A DNA stretch of 64,000 bases from Rhodococcus sp. Leaf247. Lineage in GTDB: Bacteria; Actinomycetota; Actinomycetes; Mycobacteriales; Mycobacteriaceae. A model generated the notes under the pieces. That model made no database searches and was not told where the DNA came from. It was given only the letters and a program-made list of their open reading frames with translations. The stretch spans positions 874,423 to 938,422 of the forward strand of contig NZ_LMRP01000002.1 of the NCBI RefSeq assembly GCF_001426185.1, read 5' to 3'. Positions within the stretch are counted from its first letter, which is position 1. The number at the start of each line of letters is the position of its first letter. Below, piece by piece: positions 25,213-34,008 of the stretch. A program made the translations under genes and the position numbers.

Positions 25213-25235
25213 GTGACAATCGGTTCGAATATCCG

Positions 25236-25264
25236 TTGACCCCGCGGGCCGATCGTCCTACAGT
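25236..25264 (+). promoter_or_regulatory. Sigma-70-type promoter for the ABC-F gene
   Basis: TTGACC (25236-25241) and TACAGT (25259-25264) are separated by exactly 17 bp. The sequence just upstream of the -35 is relatively AT-rich (TTCGAATAT). Predicted transcription starts near 25271, which leaves a leader of about 105 nt before the ABC-F ATG. Confidence 0.65.
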
Positions 25265-25327
25265 GGACGAGCCCCCATCCCCGGACGAACGGACATGAAC
25301 GTTGCTCATCTCGGCGTAGTGCGGATC

Positions 25328-25349
25328 CCACCGCGAACACTTGCGGTGG
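25328..25349 (+). promoter_or_regulatory. Leader hairpin upstream of the ABC-F gene
   Basis: CCACCGC (25328-25334) pairs perfectly with GCGGTGG (25343-25349) over an 8-nt loop, ending 26 nt before the ATG. An in-frame ATG at 25295 with no stop precedes it, so the leader could be translated through the hairpin. It could attenuate or modulate translation of the ABC-F gene. That role is inferred from position and from how other ABC-F genes are controlled. Confidence 0.4.
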
Positions 25350-25375
25350 CACGACACTCCCTCCCGAGGTGCACC

Positions 25376-26992
25376 ATGTCAGTTTCACCCTCCGTCGTCA
25401 TCACGGATCTCACCTTCACTTGGCCTGACGGCCGCCCCGTCTTCGACGGCCTGGACGCATCCTTCACTCCCGGCCGAACCGGCCTGGTGGGCACGAACGG
25501 CGCCGGCAAATCGACTCTCCTGCAGTTGATCACCGGCCGATTGGCTCCGTCCCGCGGATCTATCCGCGTCACGGGCACCACCGGCTACGTCCCGCAGCAG
25601 ACAGCCACGAGGGGCGCAGATACGGTCGCGGCCGGCCTGGGAATCGACACCGTGCGAGCCGCCCTCGCACGGGTCGAGAACGGCAGCACCGATCCCGACG
25701 ACTTCACGGTCATCGGCGTGGACTGGGACATCGAGGAACGCACACTCGCGCTTCTCGACGCGGCCGGCCTCGGCGATTCGATCGGGTCCGCGGGCGATCT
25801 CGACCGACCCCTCGACACGCTGTCCGGGGGCGAGTCGACTCTGTTGGCGCTGGTGGGACAGTTGATCCGGCGGCCGTCGGTGCTGCTTCTCGACGAACCC
25901 ACCAACAATCTCGACGGTCGCGCTCGGGCCGCACTCGCACGCACCCTGGACGCGTTCACCGGGACCGTCATCGTGGCATCGCACGATCCCGACCTTCTCG
26001 ACCGGATGGACGAGATCGCCGAAATCCGTTCCGTGCGTGAGTCACCAGGCCGCATCCGCAGCTTCGGCGGCAACTGGACTCATTACCGCGCGGTCCTCGA
26101 CGCCGAGCAGGATGCGGCCCGGGCGAGCGTTCGTACCGCAGAGCAGGACGTGCGCAAACAGCAGCGCGACCTTGTCGAGGCGCGGACGACCGTCGCACGA
26201 CGACGACGGATGGGAGACAAGGCTTCGCGCGAGAAACGCGTTCCGAAGATCGTCGCCAACAACCTGAAGAGCTCCGCTCAGGTGTCGGCCGGAAAGTACC
26301 GCCTCGGCCACGAGCAGCGCGTCGACGAGGCGAAGGCTCGCGCCGAGGAGGCGAACGAGCGGGTTCGGGACGACACCGAAATAGTCGTCGACCTTCCCGA
26401 CACCGCCGTGCACTCGACACGACTGGTGGCCGAAACCGGTGACACGGCATTGGATCTGGACGGACGCTACCCCGGCCGTTCGGTGAATCTGACCATCGTC
26501 GGCCCGGAGCGGATCGCGCTGATGGGCGACAACGGCATCGGGAAGACGACGTTGCTGCGGGCGTTGACCTCGTCGGTTCCGTCCGCCTACCTCCCGCAGT
26601 CGCTCGACGTGTTCGACGACACGGAATCGGTGGTCGAGAACGTCCGTCGGGTCGCGCCGGACACTCCGATCACAGACATTCGAATCCGTTTGGCTCGCTT
26701 CCTGTTCCGCGGTCGAAGAGCCGACGCGGTGGTGAGCACCCTCTCCGGTGGTGAACGGGTGCGGGCCGCGCTGGCGATGCTGCTCCTGTCCGATCCCGCG
26801 CCGCAACTGCTGATCCTCGACGAGCCGACGAACAATCTCGATGTCGCGTCGAAGGAACACCTGAGTTCGGCCCTGCTGTCGTATCGGGGGGCGTTGGTGG
26901 TGGTCAGCCACGACGAGTCGTTCCTCGACCGGGTCGGCATCACGCGTCGGGTGGAGTTGACTGCCGACGGCGCGCGGTCCTGGAACACCTGA
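25376..26992 (+). CDS. ABC-F family ATPase
   Basis: 538 aa with two ABC domains and no membrane segment. Domain 1 has GTNGAGKSTLL and LSGGESTLLAL with LLDEPTNNLDG; domain 2 has GDNGIGKTTLLRAL and LSGGERVRAAL with LILDEPTNNLD. The linker between them is the long charged helical arm of ABC-F proteins (RTAEQDVRKQQRDLVEARTT onward), which reaches the ribosomal P/E sites. Members act in translation, and some protect ribosomes from macrolides, lincosamides or streptogramins. Whether this one confers resistance cannot be decided from sequence. ATG 25376 was chosen over the upstream 25295 ATG because the domain starts there (VVITDLTFTW). It has its own promoter and leader. Confidence 0.92.
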   Translation: MSVSPSVVITDLTFTWPDGRPVFDGLDASFTPGRTGLVGTNGAGKSTLLQLITGRLAPSRGSIRVTGTTGYVPQQTATRGADTVAAGLGIDTVRAALARVENGSTDPDDFTVIGVDWDIEERTLALLDAAGLGDSIGSAGDLDRPLDTLSGGESTLLALVGQLIRRPSVLLLDEPTNNLDGRARAALARTLDAFTGTVIVASHDPDLLDRMDEIAEIRSVRESPGRIRSFGGNWTHYRAVLDAEQDAARASVRTAEQDVRKQQRDLVEARTTVARRRRMGDKASREKRVPKIVANNLKSSAQVSAGKYRLGHEQRVDEAKARAEEANERVRDDTEIVVDLPDTAVHSTRLVAETGDTALDLDGRYPGRSVNLTIVGPERIALMGDNGIGKTTLLRALTSSVPSAYLPQSLDVFDDTESVVENVRRVAPDTPITDIRIRLARFLFRGRRADAVVSTLSGGERVRAALAMLLLSDPAPQLLILDEPTNNLDVASKEHLSSALLSYRGALVVVSHDESFLDRVGITRRVELTADGARSWNT

Positions 26993-27005
26993 GATCATCG
27001 CTACC

Positions 27006-27812
27006 GTGGACTTCGCAACGAACCCGGTGGACGGCACCCGCATCGCCTACTCGGTGACGGGTGCCCCCACCGGCCCGCCGGTGATGCTGGTGCACGGCAG
27101 CCTGTTGTCACACCAGATCTGGCGCACGTTCGGATACGTGCGGGCACTGCGCGACACGTACCGCCTGATCCTCGTGGACCAGCGTGGACACGGACGAAGC
27201 GACGCTCCCCGCACCGTCGACAGCTATTCGATGGACCGCATCAGCGAGGATCTCGTCGCTGTCCTCGATGCGGTCAACGTCGACGCGGTGCATTACGTCG
27301 GCTACTCGTTCGGCGGGCGGTCCGGTTTGAACCTGGTCACCCGCACTCCCGAGCGGGTCGCCTCCTTGGTGGTCGGCGGCGCTGGATCGGGGCCGCAGCG
27401 AGGAGCACTCGACAGTCTGTTCTTCGACGGCAGCGCCGACGTCCTGGCCGAGCGGGGAATGGACGGTTTCGTCCACGAGTGGGCGAACCGCCGCGGCTTT
27501 CCGGTGGACTCCGGCACCCGAGCCGCGTTCCTGCGCAACGACTCCGAGGCACTGGCCGCGTACTTCCGGGCATCGGACGACGATCCCGGCATCGCCGACG
27601 ACGCCGTCCACGCCATCACGGCACCGACACTGTTCTACGTCGGCTCCCGCGACATCCAGCGTATCGACGACACCCGTCGCACCGCATCGCTGATCGCCGG
27701 CTCCGAGTACGAAGAGCTCCGCGGGTACGACCACGCGACGGCCGTCGCCGCCCCGGAGGCCGTCGAGCTGGTGTCCGGGTGGCTGGGGACGGTCACGTCG
27801 TCGGAGCGGTGA
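27006..27812 (+). CDS. Alpha/beta hydrolase
   Basis: 268 aa, GTG start 13 bp after the ABC-F stop. The oxyanion region is VMLVHGSLLSHQIW, the nucleophile elbow is GYSFGG (serine), and a likely acid lies in FYVGSRDIQRIDD with the catalytic His in GYDHATAV. This is the serine hydrolase/lipase-esterase type, cytoplasmic and with no signal peptide. The substrate is unknown. It is probably co-transcribed with the ABC-F gene, and an array of intergenic repeats begins right behind its stop codon. Confidence 0.85.
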   Translation: MDFATNPVDGTRIAYSVTGAPTGPPVMLVHGSLLSHQIWRTFGYVRALRDTYRLILVDQRGHGRSDAPRTVDSYSMDRISEDLVAVLDAVNVDAVHYVGYSFGGRSGLNLVTRTPERVASLVVGGAGSGPQRGALDSLFFDGSADVLAERGMDGFVHEWANRRGFPVDSGTRAAFLRNDSEALAAYFRASDDDPGIADDAVHAITAPTLFYVGSRDIQRIDDTRRTASLIAGSEYEELRGYDHATAVAAPEAVELVSGWLGTVTSSER

Positions 27813-27819
27813 GCGGATC

Positions 27820-28380
27820 GGGCGCTTGCCGCTGGGGGTGTGTGCACCCCTACTGGTGACCGCACACCCGTACCTGCCGGTGGTAGAGGGTGTGCGCTTG
27901 ACACTGGGGGTGTGCACACAGGTTGCCGCGCCAGCATCGGACGCGCAGCGACACTGCGCCCAATTCTGCAGCACCGGGTGTGTGCACCCCTTCCGGTGAC
28001 CGCGCACCCCCACCAGCCGGCCGTAGTGGGTGTGCGCTCGACGCTGAGGGTGTGCACACAGGCTGCCGCGGCCCCCGCGTCGGACACGCAGCGACACTGC
28101 GCCCAATTCTGCAGCACCGGGTGTGTGCACCCCTTCCGGTAACCGCACACCCCCACCCGCCGGCAGCCGAGGGTGTGCGCTTGACCCTGAGGGTGTGCAC
28201 ACAGGCTGCAGCGCCCCCCTTGAACGCGTACCGGCGCGGCAACGAGAGTGTGCACCCCTTCTGGTGACCGAACACCCCCACCCGCCGGCGGCAGAGGGTG
28301 TGCGCTTGACGCTGGGGGTGTGCACACAGGCTGCAGCAGCCGACGCGCTGCACTGCGCTTACCGCTGAGGGTGTGCACAC
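27820..28380. repeat. Array of four 83-bp nested-palindrome repeats
   Basis: This fills the 615-bp gene-free stretch before secA2. Full units lie at 27838-27920, 27978-28060, 28121-28203 and 28246-28328, all exactly 83 bp, with a half unit at 28366-28380. Each unit runs TGTGTGCACCCC, then GCACACCC, an 18-bp loop, GGGTGTGC, and GGGTGTGCACACA. The inner arms are perfect inverted repeats and the outer arms nearly so around a GTGCAC core. The linkers between units 1-2 and 2-3 share a block of more than 35 bp that includes CCCAATTCTGCAGCACCGG. Several reading frames stay open through the array on both strands, but they encode only the translated repeat and are not genes. Confidence 0.93.
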
Positions 28381-28427
28381 GGCTCGCAAAAGACCCCACG
28401 TGCGGCCCCGTCGGTAGCCTGGCGAAC

Positions 28428-30650
28428 ATGGCGTCACGGTTCTGGTCCCTGCTCGGTCGTTCGGTCGCGAAGGGGCATGCGCGGTCGCAAGGTGCCGTGG
28501 AGGCAGCCCGGGCGCTCGAGGATCGCCACCGCGACCTCGACGCGGACGGCCTGCGTGCAGCCGCCGATGACCTACGCCGTGCCGGAACGCTCGACGTTCC
28601 CGCGTTCCTCGCTCTCGCCCGCAAGGCATCCGATAGCGCATTGTCCCAGCGGCCCTTCGATACCCAGCTCTACGGAGCCGTTCGGCTGCTGGAGGGTGAC
28701 GTGGTCGAGATGGCGACGGGCGAGGGTAAGACCCTGTCCGGCGCGATCGCCGCGGCCGCCTATGTCCTGCAGGGCCGGGACGTGCACGTCGTGTCGGTCA
28801 ACGACTTCCTCGCCCGACGCGATGCGGAGTGGATGGGCCCGCTGTACGACGCCCTCGGTGTCACCGTCGGGTGGATCACGGCGGAGTCGACGGCGGACGA
28901 GCGGCGGGCAGCCTATGCCTGCGACGTCACGTACGCGTCGGTGAACGAGGTCGGGTTCGACGTTCTGCGGGACCACCTCGTCGACGACGCCGACCTGCTG
29001 GTCTCCCCCACCGCGGACGTGGCCGTGGTCGACGAGGCGGACTCGGTGCTGGTGGACGAGGCGCTGGTGCCCTTGGTTCTCGCCGGCTCGATCGATCAGG
29101 ACGTGTCGGCGGACGACGTGCTGGATGCCGTGCGATCCCTCGACGCGGAGACCGACTGGGAGGTCGATGCCGAGCGGCGCAACGTGTTCCTCACCGACGC
29201 CGGGGCGGAGAAGATGGAGGCCGCGCTCGGCGACATCGACCTCTACAGCGAGGAGCACGTCGGCACCACATTGGTGCGCGTCAACCTCACCCTGCACGCT
29301 GAAGTGTTGGTACGCAGGGACGTCGACTACATCGTGCGCGACGGACGGGTGCAGCTGGTCAATGCGTCGCGTGGCCGCGTCGCCGAGCTGCAGCGCTGGC
29401 CCGACGGCCTGCAGGCTGCCGTCGAGGCCAAGGAAGGCCTGGAGCGCACACAGACGGGCCAGGTACTCGACACCGTCACGGTGCAGGCGCTGATGGGTCG
29501 GTACAAACGCGTGTGCGGCATGACCGGCACAGCTCTCGCTGCGGGAGAACAACTTCGGACGTTCTACAGCCTGGGTGTGTCGGTGGTGGAGCCGAACGAG
29601 CCGCTGGTGCGTGTCGACGAGGTCGATCGCGTCTACGCCACGGCGCCGGAGAAGACGGCCGCAGTCGTGGCCGCGGTGGTCGAGGCCCATGCCACCGGTC
29701 AGCCGGTCCTGGTCGGCACTCACGATGTCGAGGAGTCGGAGGATCTCGCTGCGCGACTCGAGGACGAGGGTGTCCCGGTGGTCGCCCTGAACGCGAAGAA
29801 CGACGCGGAGGAAGCCGAGATCATCGCTCGCGCAGGACTTCGCGGCGCTGTGACCGTCTCGACCCAGATCGCCGGCCGCGGCACGGACATCAGACTCGGA
29901 GACGGAGTGACCGATCTCGGCGGTCTGCTCGTCGTCGGAACCGGGCGGTACGTCACCGAGCGCCTGGACAACCAACTACGCGGACGTGCGGGGCGCCAGG
30001 GCGATCCGGGCCGCTCGGTGTTCTTCGCCAGTTGGGACGACTCCCTGGTGACGCGATACCTGGAGAAGAGCGATCGTCCCGGCCACCCCGACGACACGGG
30101 CTTCATCGAGTCGGAGGTCGCGGCCAAGCGCATCGATCACGCTCAGCGTGTCGCCGAGGGCGCGATGCTGGACACCCACGCGTCCACGTGGCGGTACAAC
30201 CAACTGACTGCCCAGCACCGCGACATCCTCGATGCCCGCCGCGCGACGCTGCTGACCACCGACGAGGCGTGGACCCTGCTGGCCGATCGCAACCCGGACC
30301 GCGCCGCGGAACTGGAGCCGCTCGACGCGGACGTTCGAACAGGTGTCGCGCGGCGCATCGTGCTGCACCACCTCGACCGCGCCTGGTCGGACTATCTCGC
30401 TCACCTCGGTGATGTCCGCGAGAGCATTCACCTCCGGGCCCTCGGACGCGAGAATCCGCTCGACGAGTACCACCGCATCGCGATCGACGCGTTCGCCGAG
30501 GTGCAGTCGCGAGCACTCGAGGAGTCGGATCGCACGTTCCTGACCTCGGAGATCACCGAGGACGGCATCGACCTCGAATCCGCCGGATTGGTTCGCCCGT
30601 CGTCGACCTGGACGTACGTGCGGGAATCTCACCGCCCCCTCGCGTTCTGA
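28428..30650 (+). CDS. secA2: Accessory preprotein translocase ATPase SecA2
   Basis: 740 aa from ATG 28428; the open frame extends upstream only through the repeat array. It drives export of a subset of proteins through SecYEG. The Walker A is [12 protein letters not shown], the DEAD motif is [13 protein letters not shown], and [13 protein letters not shown] and [14 protein letters not shown] are motifs V/VI. The helical scaffold ([20 protein letters not shown]) is present. It lacks the C-terminal zinc/SecB-binding tail and is shorter than SecA1, both SecA2 traits. Substrates cannot be predicted. It stands alone, between the repeat array and a divergently controlled operon. Confidence 0.95.
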   Translation: MASRFWSLLGRSVAKGHARSQGAVEAARALEDRHRDLDADGLRAAADDLRRAGTLDVPAFLALARKASDSALSQRPFDTQLYGAVRLLEGDVVEMATGEGKTLSGAIAAAAYVLQGRDVHVVSVNDFLARRDAEWMGPLYDALGVTVGWITAESTADERRAAYACDVTYASVNEVGFDVLRDHLVDDADLLVSPTADVAVVDEADSVLVDEALVPLVLAGSIDQDVSADDVLDAVRSLDAETDWEVDAERRNVFLTDAGAEKMEAALGDIDLYSEEHVGTTLVRVNLTLHAEVLVRRDVDYIVRDGRVQLVNASRGRVAELQRWPDGLQAAVEAKEGLERTQTGQVLDTVTVQALMGRYKRVCGMTGTALAAGEQLRTFYSLGVSVVEPNEPLVRVDEVDRVYATAPEKTAAVVAAVVEAHATGQPVLVGTHDVEESEDLAARLEDEGVPVVALNAKNDAEEAEIIARAGLRGAVTVSTQIAGRGTDIRLGDGVTDLGGLLVVGTGRYVTERLDNQLRGRAGRQGDPGRSVFFASWDDSLVTRYLEKSDRPGHPDDTGFIESEVAAKRIDHAQRVAEGAMLDTHASTWRYNQLTAQHRDILDARRATLLTTDEAWTLLADRNPDRAAELEPLDADVRTGVARRIVLHHLDRAWSDYLAHLGDVRESIHLRALGRENPLDEYHRIAIDAFAEVQSRALEESDRTFLTSEITEDGIDLESAGLVRPSSTWTYVRESHRPLAF

Positions 30651-30661
30651 CAGACCATTGC

Positions 30662-30673
30662 GAGTGATCACTC
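30662..30673. promoter_or_regulatory. Perfect palindrome before the amidohydrolase operon
   Basis: GAGTGATCACTC is a 12-bp perfect palindrome, 41 bp before the amidohydrolase start and adjacent to TAAGTT, a possible -10 region. The operon encodes its own TetR regulator, whose natural operator would be such a dyad. Binding is inferred. Confidence 0.45.
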
Positions 30674-30714
30674 TCTAAGTTACGGTGAGCCCATCGCACA
30701 GTGATGGAGGTCAC

Positions 30715-32490
30715 ATGAACGAGTCGCACTTCGATGTGGTGATCAGCGGCGGGACCGTCTTCGACGGCGACGGCGGTCCCGGTGTCCGACGCGATGTCGG
30801 CATCGTCGACGGCGTGGTCCGCGCCGTCTCCTCGGACGCGCTGGCCGTCGGGCCGGACACCGAGGTCATCGACGCCACCGGCCAGTGGGTCATGCCGGGC
30901 TTCGTCGACGTGCACACCCACTACGACGCCGAGGTGCTGGTGGGCCCCGGACTGGTGGAATCGGTCCGCCACGGCGTGACGACGGTTCTGCTGGGGAACT
31001 GCTCGCTGTCCACGCTGTACTCGACGCCGGTGGACATCGCGGACCTGTTCAGCCGCGTCGAAGCATTGCCGCGCGATCACGTGCTCAAAGCTGTCGACAC
31101 GCACAAGACGTGGGACGGTCCCGAGGAGTACATCGCCGCGCTCGAGCGGCTCCCACTCGGTCCGAACATCGCGTCGCTGGTGGGACATTCGGATCTCCGC
31201 GCCCACGTCATGGGGCTGGATCGGTCGACCGACCGCTCCCAGAAGCCGACGCGCGAAGAGACCGCGCAGATGTCCGACGCTCTCGAGAAGGCGCTCGACG
31301 CCGGAATGCTCGGCATGTCCACGATGACCAATCCGTGGGACAAGCTGGACGGCGACCGCTACCGGTCGCGATCCCTGCCGTCGTCCTACGCATCCTGGTC
31401 GGAGTTCCGGCGCCTGCACAAAATCCTGCGGCGCCGCGGCCGGCTTCTGCAGAGCATTCCGAATCTGAACACGAAGTACGACATGGTCTTCTTCCTCGGT
31501 GCGGCCACCGGGATAGGACGTCGCGCGCTGAAGGTGTCGCTGCTCGCCGCGGCGGACGCCAAGGCCTCACCCTGGATCCACCACATCTTCGGCCCCCTCG
31601 CCGCGATCGTGAACGGCCCCGGCAAGGGTCAGTTCCGGTGGCAGCACCTGCCCACGACGTTCGACGTCTACTCCGACGGAATCGACCTGGTCGTCTTCGA
31701 GGAATTCGGTTCCGGCAGAGCGGCTCTGCACCTGCGCGAGGAACTGGGCCGCAACGAGCTGCTGAAGGACGAGGCGTATCGACGCTGGTTCCGCGCCGAC
31801 TTCGAGAAGAAGTTCTCCTCCCGTGTGTGGCACCGGGACTTCGGCGACGTCATCATCACCGAGTGCCCCGACGCGTCCGTGATCGGGAAGAACGTCGCGG
31901 AGTTGGCGCGGGAGCAGGGAATCCACGTAGTCGACGCGTTCCTCGACCTGGTCGTCGAGCACGGCCGGAAGCTGCGTTGGCACACCACGATCGCCAACCA
32001 TCGCCGTAAGCAGATGGACAAGCTGATCACGAAGCCCGGTGTGACAGTGGGATTCTCCGATGCCGGGGCGCACCTGCGGAACATGGCGTTCTACAACTTC
32101 GGGATCCGCCTGCTTCGTCGGGTGCACGACGCACACGAGTCGTTCCTGACCGTCGGACAGGCGGCGCACAAGCTGAGCGGCGAACTGGCCGATTTCTACG
32201 GCGTCGACACCGGGCATCTGCGCCTCGGTGACCGTGCGGACATCGTCGTCGTGAACCCGGCGGGACTGACGGACGAGGTCGACGCCTACAACGAGGAGTC
32301 GATGCCCGAGTTCGGCGGGCTGAGCCGGATGGTCAACCGCAACGACGACGCCGTCACGGCGACGCTCATCGGAGGCCGAGTGGTCTACCGCGAGGGTCGC
32401 TTCGCATCGTGGTTCGGGGTGTCCGAGCGCGCCGGCCGATTCCTGCGAGCGGGCGTGAGGACACCTGCGGCCACTACCGTGTCCGTGTGA
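30715..32490 (+). CDS. Amidohydrolase of the N-acyl-D-amino-acid deacylase type
   Basis: 591 aa. ATG 30715 follows GGAGG with a 4-nt spacer. It is an amidohydrolase_3/D-aminoacylase-like protein: DVVISGGTVFDGDGGPG at the N-terminus, the metal-binding DVHTHYDAEV, LVGHSDLRAHVMG, and the C-terminal FSDAGAHLRNMAFYNFG followed by GDRADIVVVNPAG. Such enzymes hydrolyse amide bonds of N-acyl-D-amino acids or related compounds with bound zinc. Many actinobacterial members have unknown substrates. It is the first gene of a coupled operon with a TetR regulator and an alpha/beta hydrolase, suggesting catabolism of an ester- or amide-containing compound. Confidence 0.87.
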   Translation: MNESHFDVVISGGTVFDGDGGPGVRRDVGIVDGVVRAVSSDALAVGPDTEVIDATGQWVMPGFVDVHTHYDAEVLVGPGLVESVRHGVTTVLLGNCSLSTLYSTPVDIADLFSRVEALPRDHVLKAVDTHKTWDGPEEYIAALERLPLGPNIASLVGHSDLRAHVMGLDRSTDRSQKPTREETAQMSDALEKALDAGMLGMSTMTNPWDKLDGDRYRSRSLPSSYASWSEFRRLHKILRRRGRLLQSIPNLNTKYDMVFFLGAATGIGRRALKVSLLAAADAKASPWIHHIFGPLAAIVNGPGKGQFRWQHLPTTFDVYSDGIDLVVFEEFGSGRAALHLREELGRNELLKDEAYRRWFRADFEKKFSSRVWHRDFGDVIITECPDASVIGKNVAELAREQGIHVVDAFLDLVVEHGRKLRWHTTIANHRRKQMDKLITKPGVTVGFSDAGAHLRNMAFYNFGIRLLRRVHDAHESFLTVGQAAHKLSGELADFYGVDTGHLRLGDRADIVVVNPAGLTDEVDAYNEESMPEFGGLSRMVNRNDDAVTATLIGGRVVYREGRFASWFGVSERAGRFLRAGVRTPAATTVSV

Positions 32491-33092
32491 GACGAACGCA
32501 GGAGCAGCGCCGGACCGACACCATCGCGAAACTTCTCGACGCCACCATCTCCTCGTTGGCCGAGAGAGGTTACGCCGCAACGACGGTGAACGAAGTCGTC
32601 ACCCGTGCGGGTGTGTCGTCCGGCGCTCTGTTCCGGCATTTCCCGACCAGGCTCGACCTGGTGGTCGCCGCCGCGGACGAGGTTCGTAGGCGCCAGTTCG
32701 AGGAGTTCCGCGGAGGTCTCGCGAGCTTCGGTTCGGCGTCGGTCGAGCACTGCCTGACGTTGCTGCGCGCGGCGTGCCGCGCCCCGATCAACGGCGCCTG
32801 GTACGAGCTCCTCATCGCCGCTCGCAGCGACGAGGAGCTGCGGGCGAGACTCGTCCCGTTCACGATCCGCTACCACCGGGAGATCACCGAGCTGGGCCGG
32901 ACGTTGCCGATCGCCGGGACGATTCCTGCCGCCGAACTCGATACAGTCCTCTTCACGGTGGTACACCTCCTGGACGGAGAAGCGCTCTCGGCCGTGGTCC
33001 ATCCGCAGCCGGAGCAGGAAGAGATGCGCTTGCATCTCGTCGCTCGACTTCTCCGCGGAGAGTCTCTCTACAGCAGAAGCGAGGCAGGATGA
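32487..33092 (+). CDS. TetR/AcrR-family transcriptional regulator
   Basis: 201 aa. The GTG overlaps the amidohydrolase stop as GTGA, which sets the start. The helix-turn-helix is LLDATISSLAERGYAATTVNEVVTRAGVSSGALFRHFPTR in outline, with the typical FRHF ending. The rest is an all-helical ligand-binding domain. It likely represses its own operon through the palindrome at 30662-30673 and responds to a substrate of the flanking hydrolases. It sits between two catabolic genes with 4-nt overlaps on each side. Confidence 0.9.
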   Translation: MRRTQEQRRTDTIAKLLDATISSLAERGYAATTVNEVVTRAGVSSGALFRHFPTRLDLVVAAADEVRRRQFEEFRGGLASFGSASVEHCLTLLRAACRAPINGAWYELLIAARSDEELRARLVPFTIRYHREITELGRTLPIAGTIPAAELDTVLFTVVHLLDGEALSAVVHPQPEQEEMRLHLVARLLRGESLYSRSEAG

Positions 33093-33943
33093 CCGAACCG
33101 CACAGCAGGTGGACAGCTCGATCCGACGGGGCCGCCCTCGCGGTGTACGAGTACGGGAACCCCGACGCGGACACGACCGTGCTCCTGGTCCACGGCTACC
33201 CGAACAACCACACGATGTTCGACGCCATGATCGACGCGATCGGTGATCGCGCCAGGGTCATCTCGTACGACACGCGCGGCGGCGGTCATACCGTCGTCGA
33301 GCACCCGGAGAAGTCGTCGTCGTTCGCCATCGAGCGTCTCGCGGACGACACGTACGCGGTGATCGACTCGATCCCCGATCTGCGGGGGCCGATCCATGCG
33401 TTCGCGCACGACTGGGGTTCGGTCCAGATGTGGGAGCCTCTGCGGGATCCTCGTGCCACCGTCGTCTTCGGCTCGTTCACCTCGGTGTCGGGACCGAGCA
33501 TCGACCACCTGCGGGAGACCTCGAGGCGGCGAGGGCTGCGTCCGACACAGTGGCCGTCCGTGCTCGGGCAGCTCGGGCGGTCCTGGTACATCTGGGGCTT
33601 CCACATTCCCGTCGTCGGAAAGTACGTGCCCGATCTGTTCGTCAAGGCCGGGCCCGCGGATCCGGCACCCCCGGCGGATCCGATCGACATGCAACGTGGA
33701 GTGGAGCTGTACCGCGCCAACATCATTCGGCGCATGCTCTCCGGACCACCAGCGAGTTGCGAGGTCCCCACACTCGTGGTCGTGCCGCTGAAGGACCGAT
33801 TCCTGTCCGCCGATCTGGTCGAGGACGTCGATCGGTGGATCCCGGACCTCACCGTCCTCGAGGTCGACGCGAAGCACTGGTGGCCGTGGACGCACGCGTC
33901 CGATGCTGCCGACGTGCTGCTCGACCACGCGCAGCGCGTCTGA
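33089..33943 (+). CDS. Alpha/beta hydrolase, epoxide hydrolase/haloalkane dehalogenase-like
   Basis: 284 aa; ATG overlaps the TetR stop as ATGA. LLVHGYPNNHTMFD is the oxyanion region. The nucleophile elbow HDWGSVQ has aspartate, as in epoxide hydrolases and dehalogenases, rather than serine. A likely catalytic His lies in DAKHWWPWT near the end. The order of elements matches the type with a cap domain between LRDPRATVV and the C-terminal half. No signal peptide is seen. It is the third gene of the operon and is followed by a strong terminator. Confidence 0.85.
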   Translation: MTEPHSRWTARSDGAALAVYEYGNPDADTTVLLVHGYPNNHTMFDAMIDAIGDRARVISYDTRGGGHTVVEHPEKSSSFAIERLADDTYAVIDSIPDLRGPIHAFAHDWGSVQMWEPLRDPRATVVFGSFTSVSGPSIDHLRETSRRRGLRPTQWPSVLGQLGRSWYIWGFHIPVVGKYVPDLFVKAGPADPAPPADPIDMQRGVELYRANIIRRMLSGPPASCEVPTLVVVPLKDRFLSADLVEDVDRWIPDLTVLEVDAKHWWPWTHASDAADVLLDHAQRV

Positions 33944-33949
33944 CGTAGG

Positions 33950-33989
33950 CGGGTGTGGGAACGGTCTTCCCGGCACGTTCCCACACCCG
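33950..33989. terminator. Bidirectional terminator hairpin
   Basis: CGGGTGTGGGAACG (33950-33963) pairs perfectly with CGTTCCCACACCCG (33976-33989) around a 12-nt loop. It lies between the converging hydrolase and ABC-ATPase genes and can serve both. Confidence 0.9.
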
Positions 33990-34008
33990 GGTCTATCCCC
34001 CTGGTCGG

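Noticed and set aside
24556..26992. Toxin-antitoxin pair formed by the RHH-like protein and its neighbour
   Set aside because: The downstream gene is an ABC-F ATPase with its own promoter, and no small toxin ORF lies between or upstream.
27820..28380. Possible CRISPR array
   Set aside because: Units are 83 bp with internal palindromes, the linkers are themselves similar rather than unique, and no cas gene is present.
28248..28427. Extended N-terminus of SecA2
   Set aside because: The added 60 codons come from the repeat array; SecA2 proteins begin near the ATG at 28428.
27108..28641. Several long open frames across the repeat array on both strands
   Set aside because: They translate the repeats into near-identical Cys/Thr/Pro and His/Pro-rich strings in different frames. 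The 83-bp unit is not a multiple of three, and the frames are shared with the hydrolase antisense.
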